Shown piece by piece: positions 49,621 to 59,369 of a stretch of 64,000 bases of DNA. Both the position numbers and the translations under genes were made by a program. The notes beneath the pieces are model-generated. The model searched no databases. It had not been told where the DNA came from and saw only the letters and a list, made by a program, of their open reading frames with translations. Origin of the DNA: Flavobacterium sp. KACC 22763 (GTDB lineage Bacteria; Bacteroidota; Bacteroidia; Flavobacteriales; Flavobacteriaceae); NCBI RefSeq assembly GCF_028736155.1, contig NZ_CP117879.1:4898001-4962000 (forward strand), read 5' to 3'. Numbering within the stretch: position 1 is the stretch's first letter; each line of letters opens with the position of its first letter.

Positions 49621-51075
49621 ATGAAAAAAAATAGTTTAAAAATTTTATGCCTTTTGTTTTCTGCTGCAGCTTTTGCACAACAGCCAAAAACAAAAAAAGA
49701 GTTTACAACCAACGGAAAAAAAATAACCGTTTACACTACTGCCGAAAACTCAAAGTTACGATTGACCACTACAGATAATTTGACTTTTTCTGCCGCAAAA
49801 CAACCCTTAGAAACAGAAACTTCTGTTTTTGTGGAACCAGCCAAAAAGTTTCAGACTTTTATGGGAATAGGAGGAGCAATTACAGACGCTAGTGCAGAAA
49901 TATTTGCTAAACTTTCAAAAGAAAAACAAGCAGAATTCTTAAATGCTTATTACGATAAACAAAAAGGAATTGGCTATTCTTTGCTAAGAACAACAATTCA
50001 AAGTTCTGATTTTAGCAGTGGAAGCTATTCTTATATCGAAGAAGGAGATAAAGATCTGAAGACTTTTTCTATTGATCATGATAGACAATATCGTATTCCT
50101 TTAATAAAACAAGCTATACAGAAAGCTGGAGGAAAATTAACAACATACGTTGCGCCTTGGTCACCAAATGCTTTTATGAAAAGCAACAAAAATGTATTAA
50201 AAGGAGGGACTTTACTTCCAGAATACTATCAGACTTGGGCAAATTTCTATGTAAAATTTATTAAAGCCTACGAAAAAGAAGGCATTCCAATTTGGGGAAC
50301 TTCTACACAAAATGAGCCAATGGCGGTACAGACTTGGGAATCTTGTATTTACACAGCTGAAGCCGAAAGAGATTTTATCAAAAATTATCTTGGGCCAACT
50401 TTGAAAAAAGAAAACCTTGGCAATAAAAAAATCATTGTTTGGGATCATAACCGTGATTTGATGAATTACCGTGCCAACGTAATTTACTCAGATCCTGAAG
50501 CATCAAAATATGTTTGGGGAATGGGATTTCATTGGTACGAAACTTGGTCGGGCGGAGCGCCGATGTTTGATAATGTTGGAAAAGTAAACGAAGCTTATCC
50601 AGATAAAAAACTGATGTTTACAGAAGGATGTATTGAAAAATTTGACGCATCAAAATATCAATTTTGGGGTAATGCAGAACGTTACGGCACTAACATGATT
50701 CATGATTTTAATAACGGAACAGTTGCTTGGACAGACTGGAATATTCTTTTAGATCAGTTTGGAGGACCTAATCATGTTGGAAACTTCTGTTTCGCACCAA
50801 TTCATGCAGATACTACAACAGGAGAATTAATCTACACACCATCTTATTATTATATCGGACACTTTTCAAAATTCATCCGTTTAGATGCTGTGAGAGTAAG
50901 TACTGCAGTGAGCAAAAGCGCCTTATTGAGCACCTCTTTTTTAAATGCTGATGGAACTATGGCCACTATTGTCATGAACCAATCAGCAAATGACCTTACC
51001 TACAATTTAATTATTGGAGATAAAAAGGCAGAAGTCAAAATTCCGCCACACGCTATACAAACACTTGTTTATTAA
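49621..51075 (+). CDS. GH30 family glycoside hydrolase A1 (glucosylceramidase-like beta-glucanase)
   Basis: A 484-residue secreted GH30 enzyme. The signal peptide ends AAAFAQQ. A short amino-terminal strand region precedes the (beta/alpha)8 barrel with the GH30 start motif FMGIGGAITDASAE (about residues 80-93). The acid/base is Glu232 in STQNEPMAVQTWE, and the nucleophile Glu335 in LMFTEGCIEKF. The C-terminal beta domain ends at PHAIQTLVY. The sequence type is that of the beta-glucosidase/glucocerebrosidase-like GH30 subgroup. In this PUL it probably cleaves beta-1,6 or beta-1,3 glucosidic links. It is a close paralogue of the next gene. Confidence 0.9.
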   Translation: MKKNSLKILCLLFSAAAFAQQPKTKKEFTTNGKKITVYTTAENSKLRLTTTDNLTFSAAKQPLETETSVFVEPAKKFQTFMGIGGAITDASAEIFAKLSKEKQAEFLNAYYDKQKGIGYSLLRTTIQSSDFSSGSYSYIEEGDKDLKTFSIDHDRQYRIPLIKQAIQKAGGKLTTYVAPWSPNAFMKSNKNVLKGGTLLPEYYQTWANFYVKFIKAYEKEGIPIWGTSTQNEPMAVQTWESCIYTAEAERDFIKNYLGPTLKKENLGNKKIIVWDHNRDLMNYRANVIYSDPEASKYVWGMGFHWYETWSGGAPMFDNVGKVNEAYPDKKLMFTEGCIEKFDASKYQFWGNAERYGTNMIHDFNNGTVAWTDWNILLDQFGGPNHVGNFCFAPIHADTTTGELIYTPSYYYIGHFSKFIRLDAVRVSTAVSKSALLSTSFLNADGTMATIVMNQSANDLTYNLIIGDKKAEVKIPPHAIQTLVY

Positions 51076-51094
51076 TATTTTGTAGTAAAGTAAT

Positions 51095-51138
51095 GAAGAG
51101 GACTAATTTGAATCATCCATATTAGTCTTCTCTTTGCT
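51095..51138 (+). terminator. hairpin between the two GH30 paralogues
   Basis: GAAGAGGACTAAT and ATTAGTCTTCTC form an imperfect 12-bp stem followed by a T-rich stretch. It may end or attenuate the message between the first two glucanase genes. Confidence 0.5.
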
Positions 51139-51169
51139 TTTAATTTTTTAAAACGATTTTTTAAGCAAC

Positions 51170-52621
51170 ATGAAAGTTACCTCTCAAATATTTTTATCAG
51201 CCTTTGTCTTAATGCAATTAAGCTGTTTTACCTCAAAAATAACAGCTCAAAAAAATAATAAAATAAAGGTTTATACTACTGCCGAAAACACCAATTTGAA
51301 ATTGTCGTTATCAAATGATCTAATTTCAAAAAACAACACTACACAACAAAAAACATCAACAGTATCTATTTTAGTAAATACTGAAAAAACAGACCAAACC
51401 TTTCTCGGAATCGGTGGTGCAATTACAGATGCAAGTGCAGAAGTTTTTGCCAAATTATCACCAAAAAAACAGCAAGAATTCTTAACGGCCTATTACGATA
51501 AAAACAAAGGTATTGGATATTCTTTGGCAAGAACAAACATTCACAGCTGTGATTTCAGCAGTGACAGCTACACCTATATTTCTGAAGGAGACAAAGACCT
51601 AAAGACTTTTAATATTGACCACGATCGCAAATATAGAATCCCTTTAATCAAAAAAGCAATTGAAACAGCCGACGGAAAACTAACCTTATTTGTCAGCCCA
51701 TGGAGTCCCCCAGCTTTCATGAAAGACAATAATGATATTTTGCACGGCGGCGTTTTGTTGCCTGAATTTGCTCCAGCTTGGGCATTGTATTATGCTAAAT
51801 TTATAAAAGAATACGAAAAAGAAGGAATTCCAATCTGGGGATTAACGGTTCAGAACGAACCAATGGCAAAACAAAGATGGGAATCTTGTATTTATACTCC
51901 AGAAGCAGAAAGAGATTTTCTTAAAAACCATCTTGGACCAACTTTAGAAAAAGAAGGATTAGGTTCTAAAAATGTTATTATTTGGGATCATAATCGAGGA
52001 GATATGCTAACCAAAAGAGCCAATCTCGTTTTCTCAGATCCTGAAGTTTCTAAATATGCTTGGGGAATCGGATTTCATTGGTATGAAACATGGAATGGTG
52101 GCCCGCCTCAATTTGAGTCTGTGGCAAAAGTTCACGAAGCATTTCCAAACAAAAATCTGCTTTTTACAGAAGGGTGTATTGAAAAATTTGATGCTTCTAA
52201 ATATCAGTTTTGGGGAAATGCAGAACGTTACGGAATCAATATGATTCATGATTTTAATAATGGAACAGTTGGTTGGACAGACTGGAATATTCTATTAGAT
52301 CAAAATGGAGGGCCAAACCACGTTGGTAATTTCTGTTTTGCACCTATTCATGCTGATACCACAAAAGATGAATTAATTTATACTCCGATGTATTATTATA
52401 TTGGACATTTCTCAAAATTCATTAGACCAAACGCAAAAAGAGTATTTGAAACCACAAGCGATAAATCTTTATTAAGTACTTCTTTTAAAAACTCTGACGG
52501 ACAATTGATTACGATTGTAATGAATCAATCTGAAAAAGAGGTTGTTTATTCTTTAGAAAATCAAAAAGAAAAAATAACGATTACAATTCCGGCACATGCA
52601 ATACAAACTATTGTATACTAA
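51170..52621 (+). CDS. GH30 family glycoside hydrolase A2, lipoprotein, paralogue of A1
   Basis: A 483-residue GH30 enzyme highly similar to A1 along its whole length (FLGIGGAITDASAE; acid/base Glu230 in LTVQNEPMAKQRWE; nucleophile Glu334 in LLFTEGCIEKF). The start differs. MKVTSQIFLSAFVLMQLSC looks like a lipoprotein signal (Cys19), whereas A1 has a plain signal peptide. The pair may therefore work in different compartments, A2 anchored and A1 free in the periplasm. It arose by tandem duplication. Predicted action is beta-glucan or beta-gluco-oligosaccharide cleavage. Confidence 0.9.
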   Translation: MKVTSQIFLSAFVLMQLSCFTSKITAQKNNKIKVYTTAENTNLKLSLSNDLISKNNTTQQKTSTVSILVNTEKTDQTFLGIGGAITDASAEVFAKLSPKKQQEFLTAYYDKNKGIGYSLARTNIHSCDFSSDSYTYISEGDKDLKTFNIDHDRKYRIPLIKKAIETADGKLTLFVSPWSPPAFMKDNNDILHGGVLLPEFAPAWALYYAKFIKEYEKEGIPIWGLTVQNEPMAKQRWESCIYTPEAERDFLKNHLGPTLEKEGLGSKNVIIWDHNRGDMLTKRANLVFSDPEVSKYAWGIGFHWYETWNGGPPQFESVAKVHEAFPNKNLLFTEGCIEKFDASKYQFWGNAERYGINMIHDFNNGTVGWTDWNILLDQNGGPNHVGNFCFAPIHADTTKDELIYTPMYYYIGHFSKFIRPNAKRVFETTSDKSLLSTSFKNSDGQLITIVMNQSEKEVVYSLENQKEKITITIPAHAIQTIVY

Positions 52622-52649
52622 TTGCCGAACTAACTAAAAACCACAGAAA

Positions 52650-54122
52650 ATGAAGTTTAATTTAAAGAATACTATAAAAGCGTTTTGCTGTATGGTGGTT
52701 GTATTGGCTCAGGTTAAATGTTCCTCTTCAAGTGATCCGGTAGAAAATCCGCCTGTAGATCCGCCAGTGGTAAATCCTCCAGTAGTAGTTACAAAAGATG
52801 TTGATTTCTGGCTCACAAAGAGCAATCAGAGTGCTTTGTTGGAAAAACAATCTGTAATATTAGGATTTGGCACAACAGCAAATGCATATGTAAACATTGA
52901 AGTTAAGGATACACAAAAATACCAAACAATTGATGGTTTTGGATATACTTTGACAGGAGGAAGCGTAGATGTTATAAACCAATTAAATGCAACAAAAAGG
53001 ACTGCTCTATTGCAGGAGTTATTTGGTTCTGGAGAAAGCGCAATAGGAGTAAGTTATATTAGAATCAGTATTGGGGCTTCAGATTTAAGTGCAGCGCCTT
53101 TTACTTATAATGATCTTGCAGCTGGAGAAACAGATTTAAATTTAGATAAATTTAGTTTAGAAAAAGACAAAAATCTAATTGCCATGCTGAAAGAAATTCT
53201 GGCGATTAATCCTAAAATTCTAATCTTAGCAACGCCTTGGTCTGCACCTATTTGGATGAAAGATGTTGCTAGTTTTAAAGGCGGAAAACTTAAGCCAGAA
53301 TATTACAATGTCTACGCTAAATATTTTGTAAAATACATTCAGCAAATGAAAGCGGAAGGAATTACAATCGACGCCGTAACTCCTCAAAATGAACCTTTGC
53401 ATGACGGAAACAATCCAAGCATGTATATGTCTGCAGTAGATCAGGCAAGTTTTATAAAAAACAGTTTAGGGCCAGCATTTAAGGCAGCAAATTTAAGCGT
53501 AAAGATTATTGCCTACGATCACAATTGCGATAATCCAAATTATCCAAAAACAATTTTGGCAGATGCAGATGCTTCTCCATTTGTAGACGGATCGGCTTTT
53601 CATTTATATGCGGGAGATATCAGCGCGCTAACAGATGTGTATAATTCATACCCGACCAAAAATGTATATTTCACAGAACAATGGACTTCTTCTGACGGGC
53701 AATTTGGAGGCGATTTAAAATGGCATCTTCGAAATGTAATTATCGGATCGATGAGAAATTACAGTAAAAATGCATTAGAATGGAATTTGGCTAACAATGC
53801 AAATTTTGGCCCTCATACAGATGGAGGCTGTGACATGTGCAAAGGCGCTATAACTATAACTTCTAATAACAGTTTTGAGCGTAATGTAGCGTATTATATT
53901 ATTGCACATGCTTCAAAATTTGTTCCAATGGGATCAACTAGGATAGAAAGTAATTCAGCTGGCAATTTACAAAATGTAGCTTTTATCACGCCTTCAGGTT
54001 CTAAAGTATTGATTGTTGAAAATGATGGTTCTGCTACAGAGACTTTCAATATTAAATTTAACGGAAAATGGGTAACAACTTCGCTTGAAGGAGGATCGGT
54101 TGGAACTTACACTTGGAAATAA
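52650..54122 (+). CDS. GH30 family glycoside hydrolase B1 (endo-beta-1,6-glucanase-like), surface lipoprotein
   Basis: A 490-residue lipoprotein (AQVKC, Cys24, followed by SSSSDPVE) with a Pro/Val-rich spacer of tandem NPPV/DPPV units (residues 32-47). The spacer would hold the enzyme off the membrane. The GH30 barrel begins QTIDGFGYTLTGGS. The acid/base is Glu248 in AVTPQNEPLHDGNNPS, and the nucleophile Glu343 in YFTEQWTSSDG. This motif set (TPQNEPLH-x-GNNPS, FTEQ) is the type seen in bacterial endo-beta-1,6-glucanases of GH30, distinct from A1/A2. It probably makes the first cuts in the polysaccharide at the cell surface. Paralogue of the GH30 at 57932. Confidence 0.9.
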   Translation: MKFNLKNTIKAFCCMVVVLAQVKCSSSSDPVENPPVDPPVVNPPVVVTKDVDFWLTKSNQSALLEKQSVILGFGTTANAYVNIEVKDTQKYQTIDGFGYTLTGGSVDVINQLNATKRTALLQELFGSGESAIGVSYIRISIGASDLSAAPFTYNDLAAGETDLNLDKFSLEKDKNLIAMLKEILAINPKILILATPWSAPIWMKDVASFKGGKLKPEYYNVYAKYFVKYIQQMKAEGITIDAVTPQNEPLHDGNNPSMYMSAVDQASFIKNSLGPAFKAANLSVKIIAYDHNCDNPNYPKTILADADASPFVDGSAFHLYAGDISALTDVYNSYPTKNVYFTEQWTSSDGQFGGDLKWHLRNVIIGSMRNYSKNALEWNLANNANFGPHTDGGCDMCKGAITITSNNSFERNVAYYIIAHASKFVPMGSTRIESNSAGNLQNVAFITPSGSKVLIVENDGSATETFNIKFNGKWVTTSLEGGSVGTYTWK

Positions 54123-54140
54123 ATTTAGAGACCTTTTGAT

Positions 54141-55886
54141 ATGAAAAAAATAATTTTAACAATACAGCTTCTAGTTTCTATTGCTTCTTTTGGGCAAGGC
54201 TTCTTGCACAGAGACGGACAAAAAATTGTTGACGGTAATGGAAAAAATGTTCTTTTAAGAGGTTTAGGTCTTGGCGGATGGATGGTGCAGGAAGGTTACA
54301 TGTTAAAGACACAGCCATTTGCGAGTCCGCAATATCAGATTCGACAAAAAATACAAGATGTAATTGGCGAAGAGGGAACAAAAGAATTTTATGCAGCCTA
54401 CAAAGCAAACGGGATCACAAAACGAGATATCGATTCTCTGGCAAAATGGGGATTTAATTCTATTCGTCTTCCAATGCATTACAATCTGTACACTCCGCCA
54501 ATTGAACAGGAAAAGAACGGTGAAATCACATGGATAGAAGAAGGCTTTACCATGACCGATAATTTGCTTAAATGGTGTGCAGAAAATAAAATATATCTGA
54601 TTTTAGATTTGCACGCAGCTCCAGGCGGGCAAGGAAATGACGCCGCGATTTCAGATTTTGATACAACAAAACCAGCGCTTTGGCAAAGCGAAGCCAATCA
54701 GAAAAAAATGATTGCGCTGTGGAAAAAATTGGCTTCTCGTTACCGTGATAATCCTTGGATTGGCGCTTATGATATTATCAATGAACCCAACTGGAATTTT
54801 ACAGGATCAAATAAAAATGGCTGTGACGAAAATTCAAACGGACCTTTAAGAGATTTAATGGTTGCGGTTACAAAAGCCATTCGCGAAGTCGATACCAATC
54901 ATTTAATTTTTATTGAAGGAAACTGCTGGGGAAATAACTACAACGGCATTTTTCCTCTTTGGGATGACAATCTAGCTTTAAGTTTTCACAAATATTGGAA
55001 CTATACCGACAAGGCTTCGATCGAACAGATGTTAGGCTATAGAGAAAAATACAATGTACCAATCTGGATGGGAGAAAGTGGAGAAAATTCTAATGTTTGG
55101 TTTAAAGATGCATTGACATTGGTTGAAACAAACAACATTGGATGGGCATTCTGGCCAATGAAAAAAATAGACAATATTGCTGGAGTAGCTTCTGTTACTA
55201 AAACTCGTGAATATGATGCTCTGTTGAAATATTGGAAAGATGGTGGTCTAAAACCATCTCCAGAATTTGCAAAAAAGACCTTGATGAAAATGGCCGACAA
55301 TTACAAAATGGAAAACGTAACTGTTAAGCCAGATGTGGTAGATGCAATGTTCAGACAAGTGCAGACAGACGATACAAAACCATACAAGAAGAATGCAATT
55401 CCGGGCAAAATTGCAGCAACGCATTACGATTTAGGAACCAACGGAAAAGCTTATTCGGATAATGATTTTATAAATTACAGATCCGTAACTGGAAAAGACG
55501 AGCAATGGAATCGCGGCAACAGCATGAGAAATGATGGAGTTGATATTTTGCCTTGCAAGGATAAAGATTCAAACGGCTATCAAGTTTCATTCATTGAAGA
55601 TGGAGAATGGATTCAGTACACTGTTGATGCAAAAGAAGGAACTTACAATGTTGCGATTCGTTATTCGAGCGAAAAAGCAGAAGGGAAATTGTATTTAGAA
55701 ATTGATGGAGGAACAAAATCAGAAGTGATTTCACTTCCTGCAACTGGAGAAAATGATAAATGGAAAACAGCTGTTTTATCTAATGTCGCATTGAAATCAG
55801 GTTCAAATAAAGTGAAAGCTGTATTTGAAAAAGGAGGTTTTAATTTGAACTATTTTGACTTTGCTGCGAACAAAAACAAAAAGTAG
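54141..55886 (+). CDS. GH5 glycoside hydrolase with C-terminal CBM6-like domain
   Basis: A 581-residue secreted enzyme. The signal peptide ends IASFGQG. The GH5 barrel (about residues 22-380) has LRGLGLGGWMVQEG at its start, HAAPGGQGND, acid/base Glu215 in DIINEPNW, HKYWNY, and nucleophile Glu312 in WMGESGENS. A linker (about 385-410) leads to a CBM6-type beta-sandwich (about 418-575, AIPGKIAATHYDLGTNGKAY...NYRSVTGKDEQWNRG...FIEDGEWIQYTV...KLYLEIDG). An exo- or endo-glucanase acting on beta-glucan is expected; the exact linkage cannot be read. It starts 18 nt after the GH30 B1 stop. Confidence 0.9.
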   Translation: MKKIILTIQLLVSIASFGQGFLHRDGQKIVDGNGKNVLLRGLGLGGWMVQEGYMLKTQPFASPQYQIRQKIQDVIGEEGTKEFYAAYKANGITKRDIDSLAKWGFNSIRLPMHYNLYTPPIEQEKNGEITWIEEGFTMTDNLLKWCAENKIYLILDLHAAPGGQGNDAAISDFDTTKPALWQSEANQKKMIALWKKLASRYRDNPWIGAYDIINEPNWNFTGSNKNGCDENSNGPLRDLMVAVTKAIREVDTNHLIFIEGNCWGNNYNGIFPLWDDNLALSFHKYWNYTDKASIEQMLGYREKYNVPIWMGESGENSNVWFKDALTLVETNNIGWAFWPMKKIDNIAGVASVTKTREYDALLKYWKDGGLKPSPEFAKKTLMKMADNYKMENVTVKPDVVDAMFRQVQTDDTKPYKKNAIPGKIAATHYDLGTNGKAYSDNDFINYRSVTGKDEQWNRGNSMRNDGVDILPCKDKDSNGYQVSFIEDGEWIQYTVDAKEGTYNVAIRYSSEKAEGKLYLEIDGGTKSEVISLPATGENDKWKTAVLSNVALKSGSNKVKAVFEKGGFNLNYFDFAANKNKK

Positions 55887-55946
55887 TAGAAATAATATTT
55901 ATCTTGATATTCAATTTATTAACTAAACCATTTAAATAATAAAAAG

Positions 55947-57017
55947 ATGAAAATAATCAATCTCGTAAATAGAGCTGGAGTTCTTACTTTAATAATGTTG
56001 TTTGTGTTCCAGTCTTGCAGCAGTAACAACGATACAACTGATACTCCTGTCGTAGCTCCTGATAAAATTTCTGTACAAGTTGATGTAGTTGGCAAAACTG
56101 CTGAAATGCCAAATGGAGACGGAAGCGGAAAAATTAATTTAAAAATTGATGCTTCTAATGCAAAGTCATATAAAATAGTAGTAAACAATGAAACAAAAGA
56201 GTTTACAACCAGCAATTTTTCTTATGAGTTTACTCAGCCAGGAACCAAAACTTATACGATTGATGTTACGGCATTTAATGGAATAAAATATACTAATACT
56301 TCTACAACAGTAAATATTTTCGTAGCCAGAAAATTAATCTGGTCAGACGAATTTAATACCGATGGAGCGCCAGATACTTCAAAATGGGGATATGATTTAG
56401 GAAATGGAAACGGTTTTGGGAATAACGAATTACAATATTACACAAACCGCTCTGAAAATGTAAAAATCGAAGGTGGCCTTTTGAAAATCACAGCAATCAA
56501 AGAAGCTTACCAAGGAAACCAATATACTTCTACAAGAATGCTGACTAGAGGTAAATTTTCTTTTAAGTATGGAAGAGCAGAAGTTCGTGCAAAATTGCCT
56601 GTAGGCGGTGGCACTTGGCCAGCTTTCTGGCTGTTGGGAGATAATATAGACACAGCGGGATGGCCGTTATGTGGAGAAATTGATATTTTAGAATCAGTTG
56701 GAAATAATCCAAATGTGATTCATTCGTCTCTACATTCTCCAGGACGTTCAGGAAATACGCCAGACACCAAAACAACAACAGTTGCAAATTCGACAACTGA
56801 GTTTCATATTTACGCTGCCGAATGGGATGCCGAAAACATCAAATTTTATGTAGACGATAATTTATTTTACACGTATAAAAACTCAAGCACAACTCCATTT
56901 AATGCCAAATTCTTTGTGATTCTAAATTTAGCAATGGGAGGAAATTTTGGAGGAACTGTAGATCCAAACTTTCAAAGAGCGACTTACGAAATTGATTATG
57001 TAAGAGTGTACAATTAA
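55947..57017 (+). CDS. GH16 laminarinase-like beta-glucanase, lipoprotein
   Basis: A 356-residue lipoprotein (VFQSC, Cys24, followed by SSNNDTTD). A PKD/Ig-like domain follows (about residues 38-127), then the GH16 jelly roll (about 130-356). Catalytic residues sit in GEIDILESVG as Glu244, Asp246 and Glu249, the laminarinase arrangement with the extra residue (E-x-D-x-x-E). Other GH16 marks are LIWSDEFN, FKYGRAEVRAKLPVGGGTWPAFW and HIYAAEWDAENIKFYVD. It should cleave beta-1,3-glucan chains, which is the best pointer to laminarin or fungal glucan as PUL substrate. Confidence 0.93.
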   Translation: MKIINLVNRAGVLTLIMLFVFQSCSSNNDTTDTPVVAPDKISVQVDVVGKTAEMPNGDGSGKINLKIDASNAKSYKIVVNNETKEFTTSNFSYEFTQPGTKTYTIDVTAFNGIKYTNTSTTVNIFVARKLIWSDEFNTDGAPDTSKWGYDLGNGNGFGNNELQYYTNRSENVKIEGGLLKITAIKEAYQGNQYTSTRMLTRGKFSFKYGRAEVRAKLPVGGGTWPAFWLLGDNIDTAGWPLCGEIDILESVGNNPNVIHSSLHSPGRSGNTPDTKTTTVANSTTEFHIYAAEWDAENIKFYVDDNLFYTYKNSSTTPFNAKFFVILNLAMGGNFGGTVDPNFQRATYEIDYVRVYN

Positions 57018-57089
57018 CATAACTTTTAAATAAATTTTTTTCTTTAAAGTCCCGTAAATACTAGATTTACAAGATTAAAATTTTTTAAC

Positions 57090-57929
57090 ATGAAAAAGAT
57101 AAACAAACTTGTTTTTGCAGTAATGCTGCTTTTAGCCGTGAACTCATTTTATGGTCAGAATTTAAAAATTATGACTTATAATATCCGTTTGGATGTTGCT
57201 TCAGATGGAGAAAATGCGTGGCCAAAACGAAAGGATTATTTTACCTCTCAAATTGGGTTTTATAGTCCAGAAATTTTCGGAGTTCAAGAAGCAACGCCAA
57301 ATCAAGTTTTAGACATTGTATCGGCTCTGCCAAATTATAGCAGATTTGGAGTAGGAAGAGAAGAAGGAGGATTGGGCGAAGCTTGTACGATTTATTATAA
57401 AAAAGATCGTTTTAAAGTCGAACAATCGAACACTTTCTGGTTGTCTGAAACTCCAAATGTGGTGTCAAGAGGTTGGGATGCTGCCTGCAATAGAGTTTGT
57501 ACTTATGGGCTTTTTAAAGATTTAAAAACTAAAAAGTCATTTTGGGTTTTTAATCTGCATTTGGATCATATGGGAGAAGAAGCAAGGGTAAAAGGCGTAC
57601 AGCTTGTTCTTTCTAAAATGAAGGAACTTAATACTAAAAATTATCCAGCTTTTTTAATGGGCGATTTCAATTCTGAACCAAACACAACGCAAATTGGAGA
57701 AATCAAAAAAGTGATGGATGATACCAAAGATGTTTCAATAGAAAAACCTTTTGGACCTTCAGGAACTTTCAACGATTTCAAACACAATGAACCTGTAACA
57801 TTATTATTAGACTACATTTTTATTTCAAAAAATAGTGGTCTAAAAGTTCAAAAACACGCAGTGTTAAGTGATTCTAAAGATTTAAAATATCCGTCAGATC
57901 ATTTGCCTGTCTTAATAGAAATAGATTAA
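57090..57929 (+). CDS. endonuclease/exonuclease/phosphatase-family hydrolase in the PUL
   Basis: A 279-residue secreted protein (signal ending NSFYGQN) of the metal-dependent EEP superfamily. Metal and catalytic motifs are MTYNIRLD, FGVQEATPNQV, VFNLHLDHMGE, MGDFNSEPN and the C-terminal YPSDHLPVL. The family includes nucleases, phospholipase-type and sugar-phosphate phosphatases; which applies is unknown. Its stop lies two bases before the start of a GH30 gene, and it lies between GH16 and GH30 genes, so it belongs to the PUL transcript. It may remove a phosphate- or lipid-linked substituent, or salvage phosphate. Confidence 0.85.
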   Translation: MKKINKLVFAVMLLLAVNSFYGQNLKIMTYNIRLDVASDGENAWPKRKDYFTSQIGFYSPEIFGVQEATPNQVLDIVSALPNYSRFGVGREEGGLGEACTIYYKKDRFKVEQSNTFWLSETPNVVSRGWDAACNRVCTYGLFKDLKTKKSFWVFNLHLDHMGEEARVKGVQLVLSKMKELNTKNYPAFLMGDFNSEPNTTQIGEIKKVMDDTKDVSIEKPFGPSGTFNDFKHNEPVTLLLDYIFISKNSGLKVQKHAVLSDSKDLKYPSDHLPVLIEID

Positions 57930-57931
57930 AA

Positions 57932-59356
57932 ATGAAAAACATCAACAAAAAACTTCAAATCCTAGTTTTGCTGCCATTAATTGCGATGCAGTTCAATTGT
58001 GGATCTTCAAAAAGTGTTACTGCCAATTCTGGAAAAGTAGAATCTTGGATTACTACTACAGATGAAACTTCAAAACTTAAAAAACAAACTGATTTGACTT
58101 TTAGTTCAGAAACAAATTCAAATCAGACAATCGAGATTAATCCAGCTGAGAAATTTCAAACCATCGAAGGTTTTGGATTCTCGCTAACAGGAGGAAGCGC
58201 TCAGGCTATCAAAAAATTGGATAAGGCAAAAAGAGAAGCGTTACTTCAGGAATTATTTTCAAGAAAAGGCAATGCAATTGGTCTAAGTTATTTAAGAATA
58301 AGTATTGGAGCATCAGATTTGAATGAAAAAGTTTTTTCGTATGATGATATGCCAGAAGGACAAACAGATATGAATTTGGAGCATTTCAATCTTGGTCCAG
58401 ATTTAAACGATGTTATTCCGGTTTTAAAAGAAATTTTAGCTATAAACCCTAAAATTAAAATAATGGGTTCTCCATGGTCGCCTCCAGTTTGGATGAAAGA
58501 TAACGGAAGCTCTAAAGGAGGAAGCTTACAGCCAAAATACTATGGAGTTTATGCTCAGTATTTTGTAAAATATATTCAAGCAATGAAATCTCACGGAATT
58601 GTTATTGATGCCATTACACCTCAAAACGAACCGTTGCACCCTGGAAATAATCCAAGTTTGTTAATGTTGGCAGAACAGCAGGCAGATTTTATTGGAAATC
58701 ATTTGGGTCCCGCTTTCGCGAAAGCAAACATAAAAACTAAAATCATTGTTTACGATCACAACTGTAACAAACCAGAATATCCTTTGACAATTTTAAGAGA
58801 TCCAAAAGCGAATCCGTTTGTAACTGGATCGGCTTTTCACTTGTACGAAGGAGATATTAGCGCTTTGACTACTGTTCATAACGAATTTCCAAATAAAGAT
58901 TTGTATTTTACCGAACAATACACAGGTTCAGGAACTAATTTTGAAACTGACTTGAAATGGAGCGTAAAAAATGTAGTAATTGGTTCAATGCGTAACTGGA
59001 GCAAAAATGCACTTTCTTGGGGATTGGCAAATGATGAGTTCTACAAACCTTTTACGCCAGGAGGATGTTCGACTTGTAAAGGAGCTTTGATGATTGATCA
59101 GAATCAGAACATCAAAAGAGAAGTAGGATATTATATTATTGGGCATGCTTCTAAATTTGTTCCAGAAGGTTCGGTAAGAATTGGAAGTAATATTGCAGGA
59201 AACTTATATAATGCGGCTTTCAAAACTCCATCAGGACAAACCGTTTTAATTGTTGAAAATGATGGAGCTTCGGCTGCAACATTTAATATTAAATACAACC
59301 AAAAACAAACCACAACCACTCTAAATGCAGGTGCAGTAGCAACTTACGTTTGGTAA
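57932..59356 (+). CDS. GH30 family glycoside hydrolase B2 (endo-beta-1,6-glucanase-like), paralogue of B1
   Basis: A 474-residue GH30 enzyme. The probable lipoprotein signal is IAMQFNC (Cys23, followed by GSSKS). The barrel shows QTIEGFGFSLTGGS, acid/base Glu233 in AITPQNEPLHPGNNPS, and nucleophile Glu328 in LYFTEQYTGSG. It is close to B1 throughout but lacks the Pro/Val spacer, so it is probably periplasmic or less exposed. Endo-beta-1,6-glucanase action is inferred from the motif type. It starts two bases after the EEP-family gene. Confidence 0.9.
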   Translation: MKNINKKLQILVLLPLIAMQFNCGSSKSVTANSGKVESWITTTDETSKLKKQTDLTFSSETNSNQTIEINPAEKFQTIEGFGFSLTGGSAQAIKKLDKAKREALLQELFSRKGNAIGLSYLRISIGASDLNEKVFSYDDMPEGQTDMNLEHFNLGPDLNDVIPVLKEILAINPKIKIMGSPWSPPVWMKDNGSSKGGSLQPKYYGVYAQYFVKYIQAMKSHGIVIDAITPQNEPLHPGNNPSLLMLAEQQADFIGNHLGPAFAKANIKTKIIVYDHNCNKPEYPLTILRDPKANPFVTGSAFHLYEGDISALTTVHNEFPNKDLYFTEQYTGSGTNFETDLKWSVKNVVIGSMRNWSKNALSWGLANDEFYKPFTPGGCSTCKGALMIDQNQNIKREVGYYIIGHASKFVPEGSVRIGSNIAGNLYNAAFKTPSGQTVLIVENDGASAATFNIKYNQKQTTTTLNAGAVATYVW

Positions 59357-59369
59357 ACAACTTAAACAC

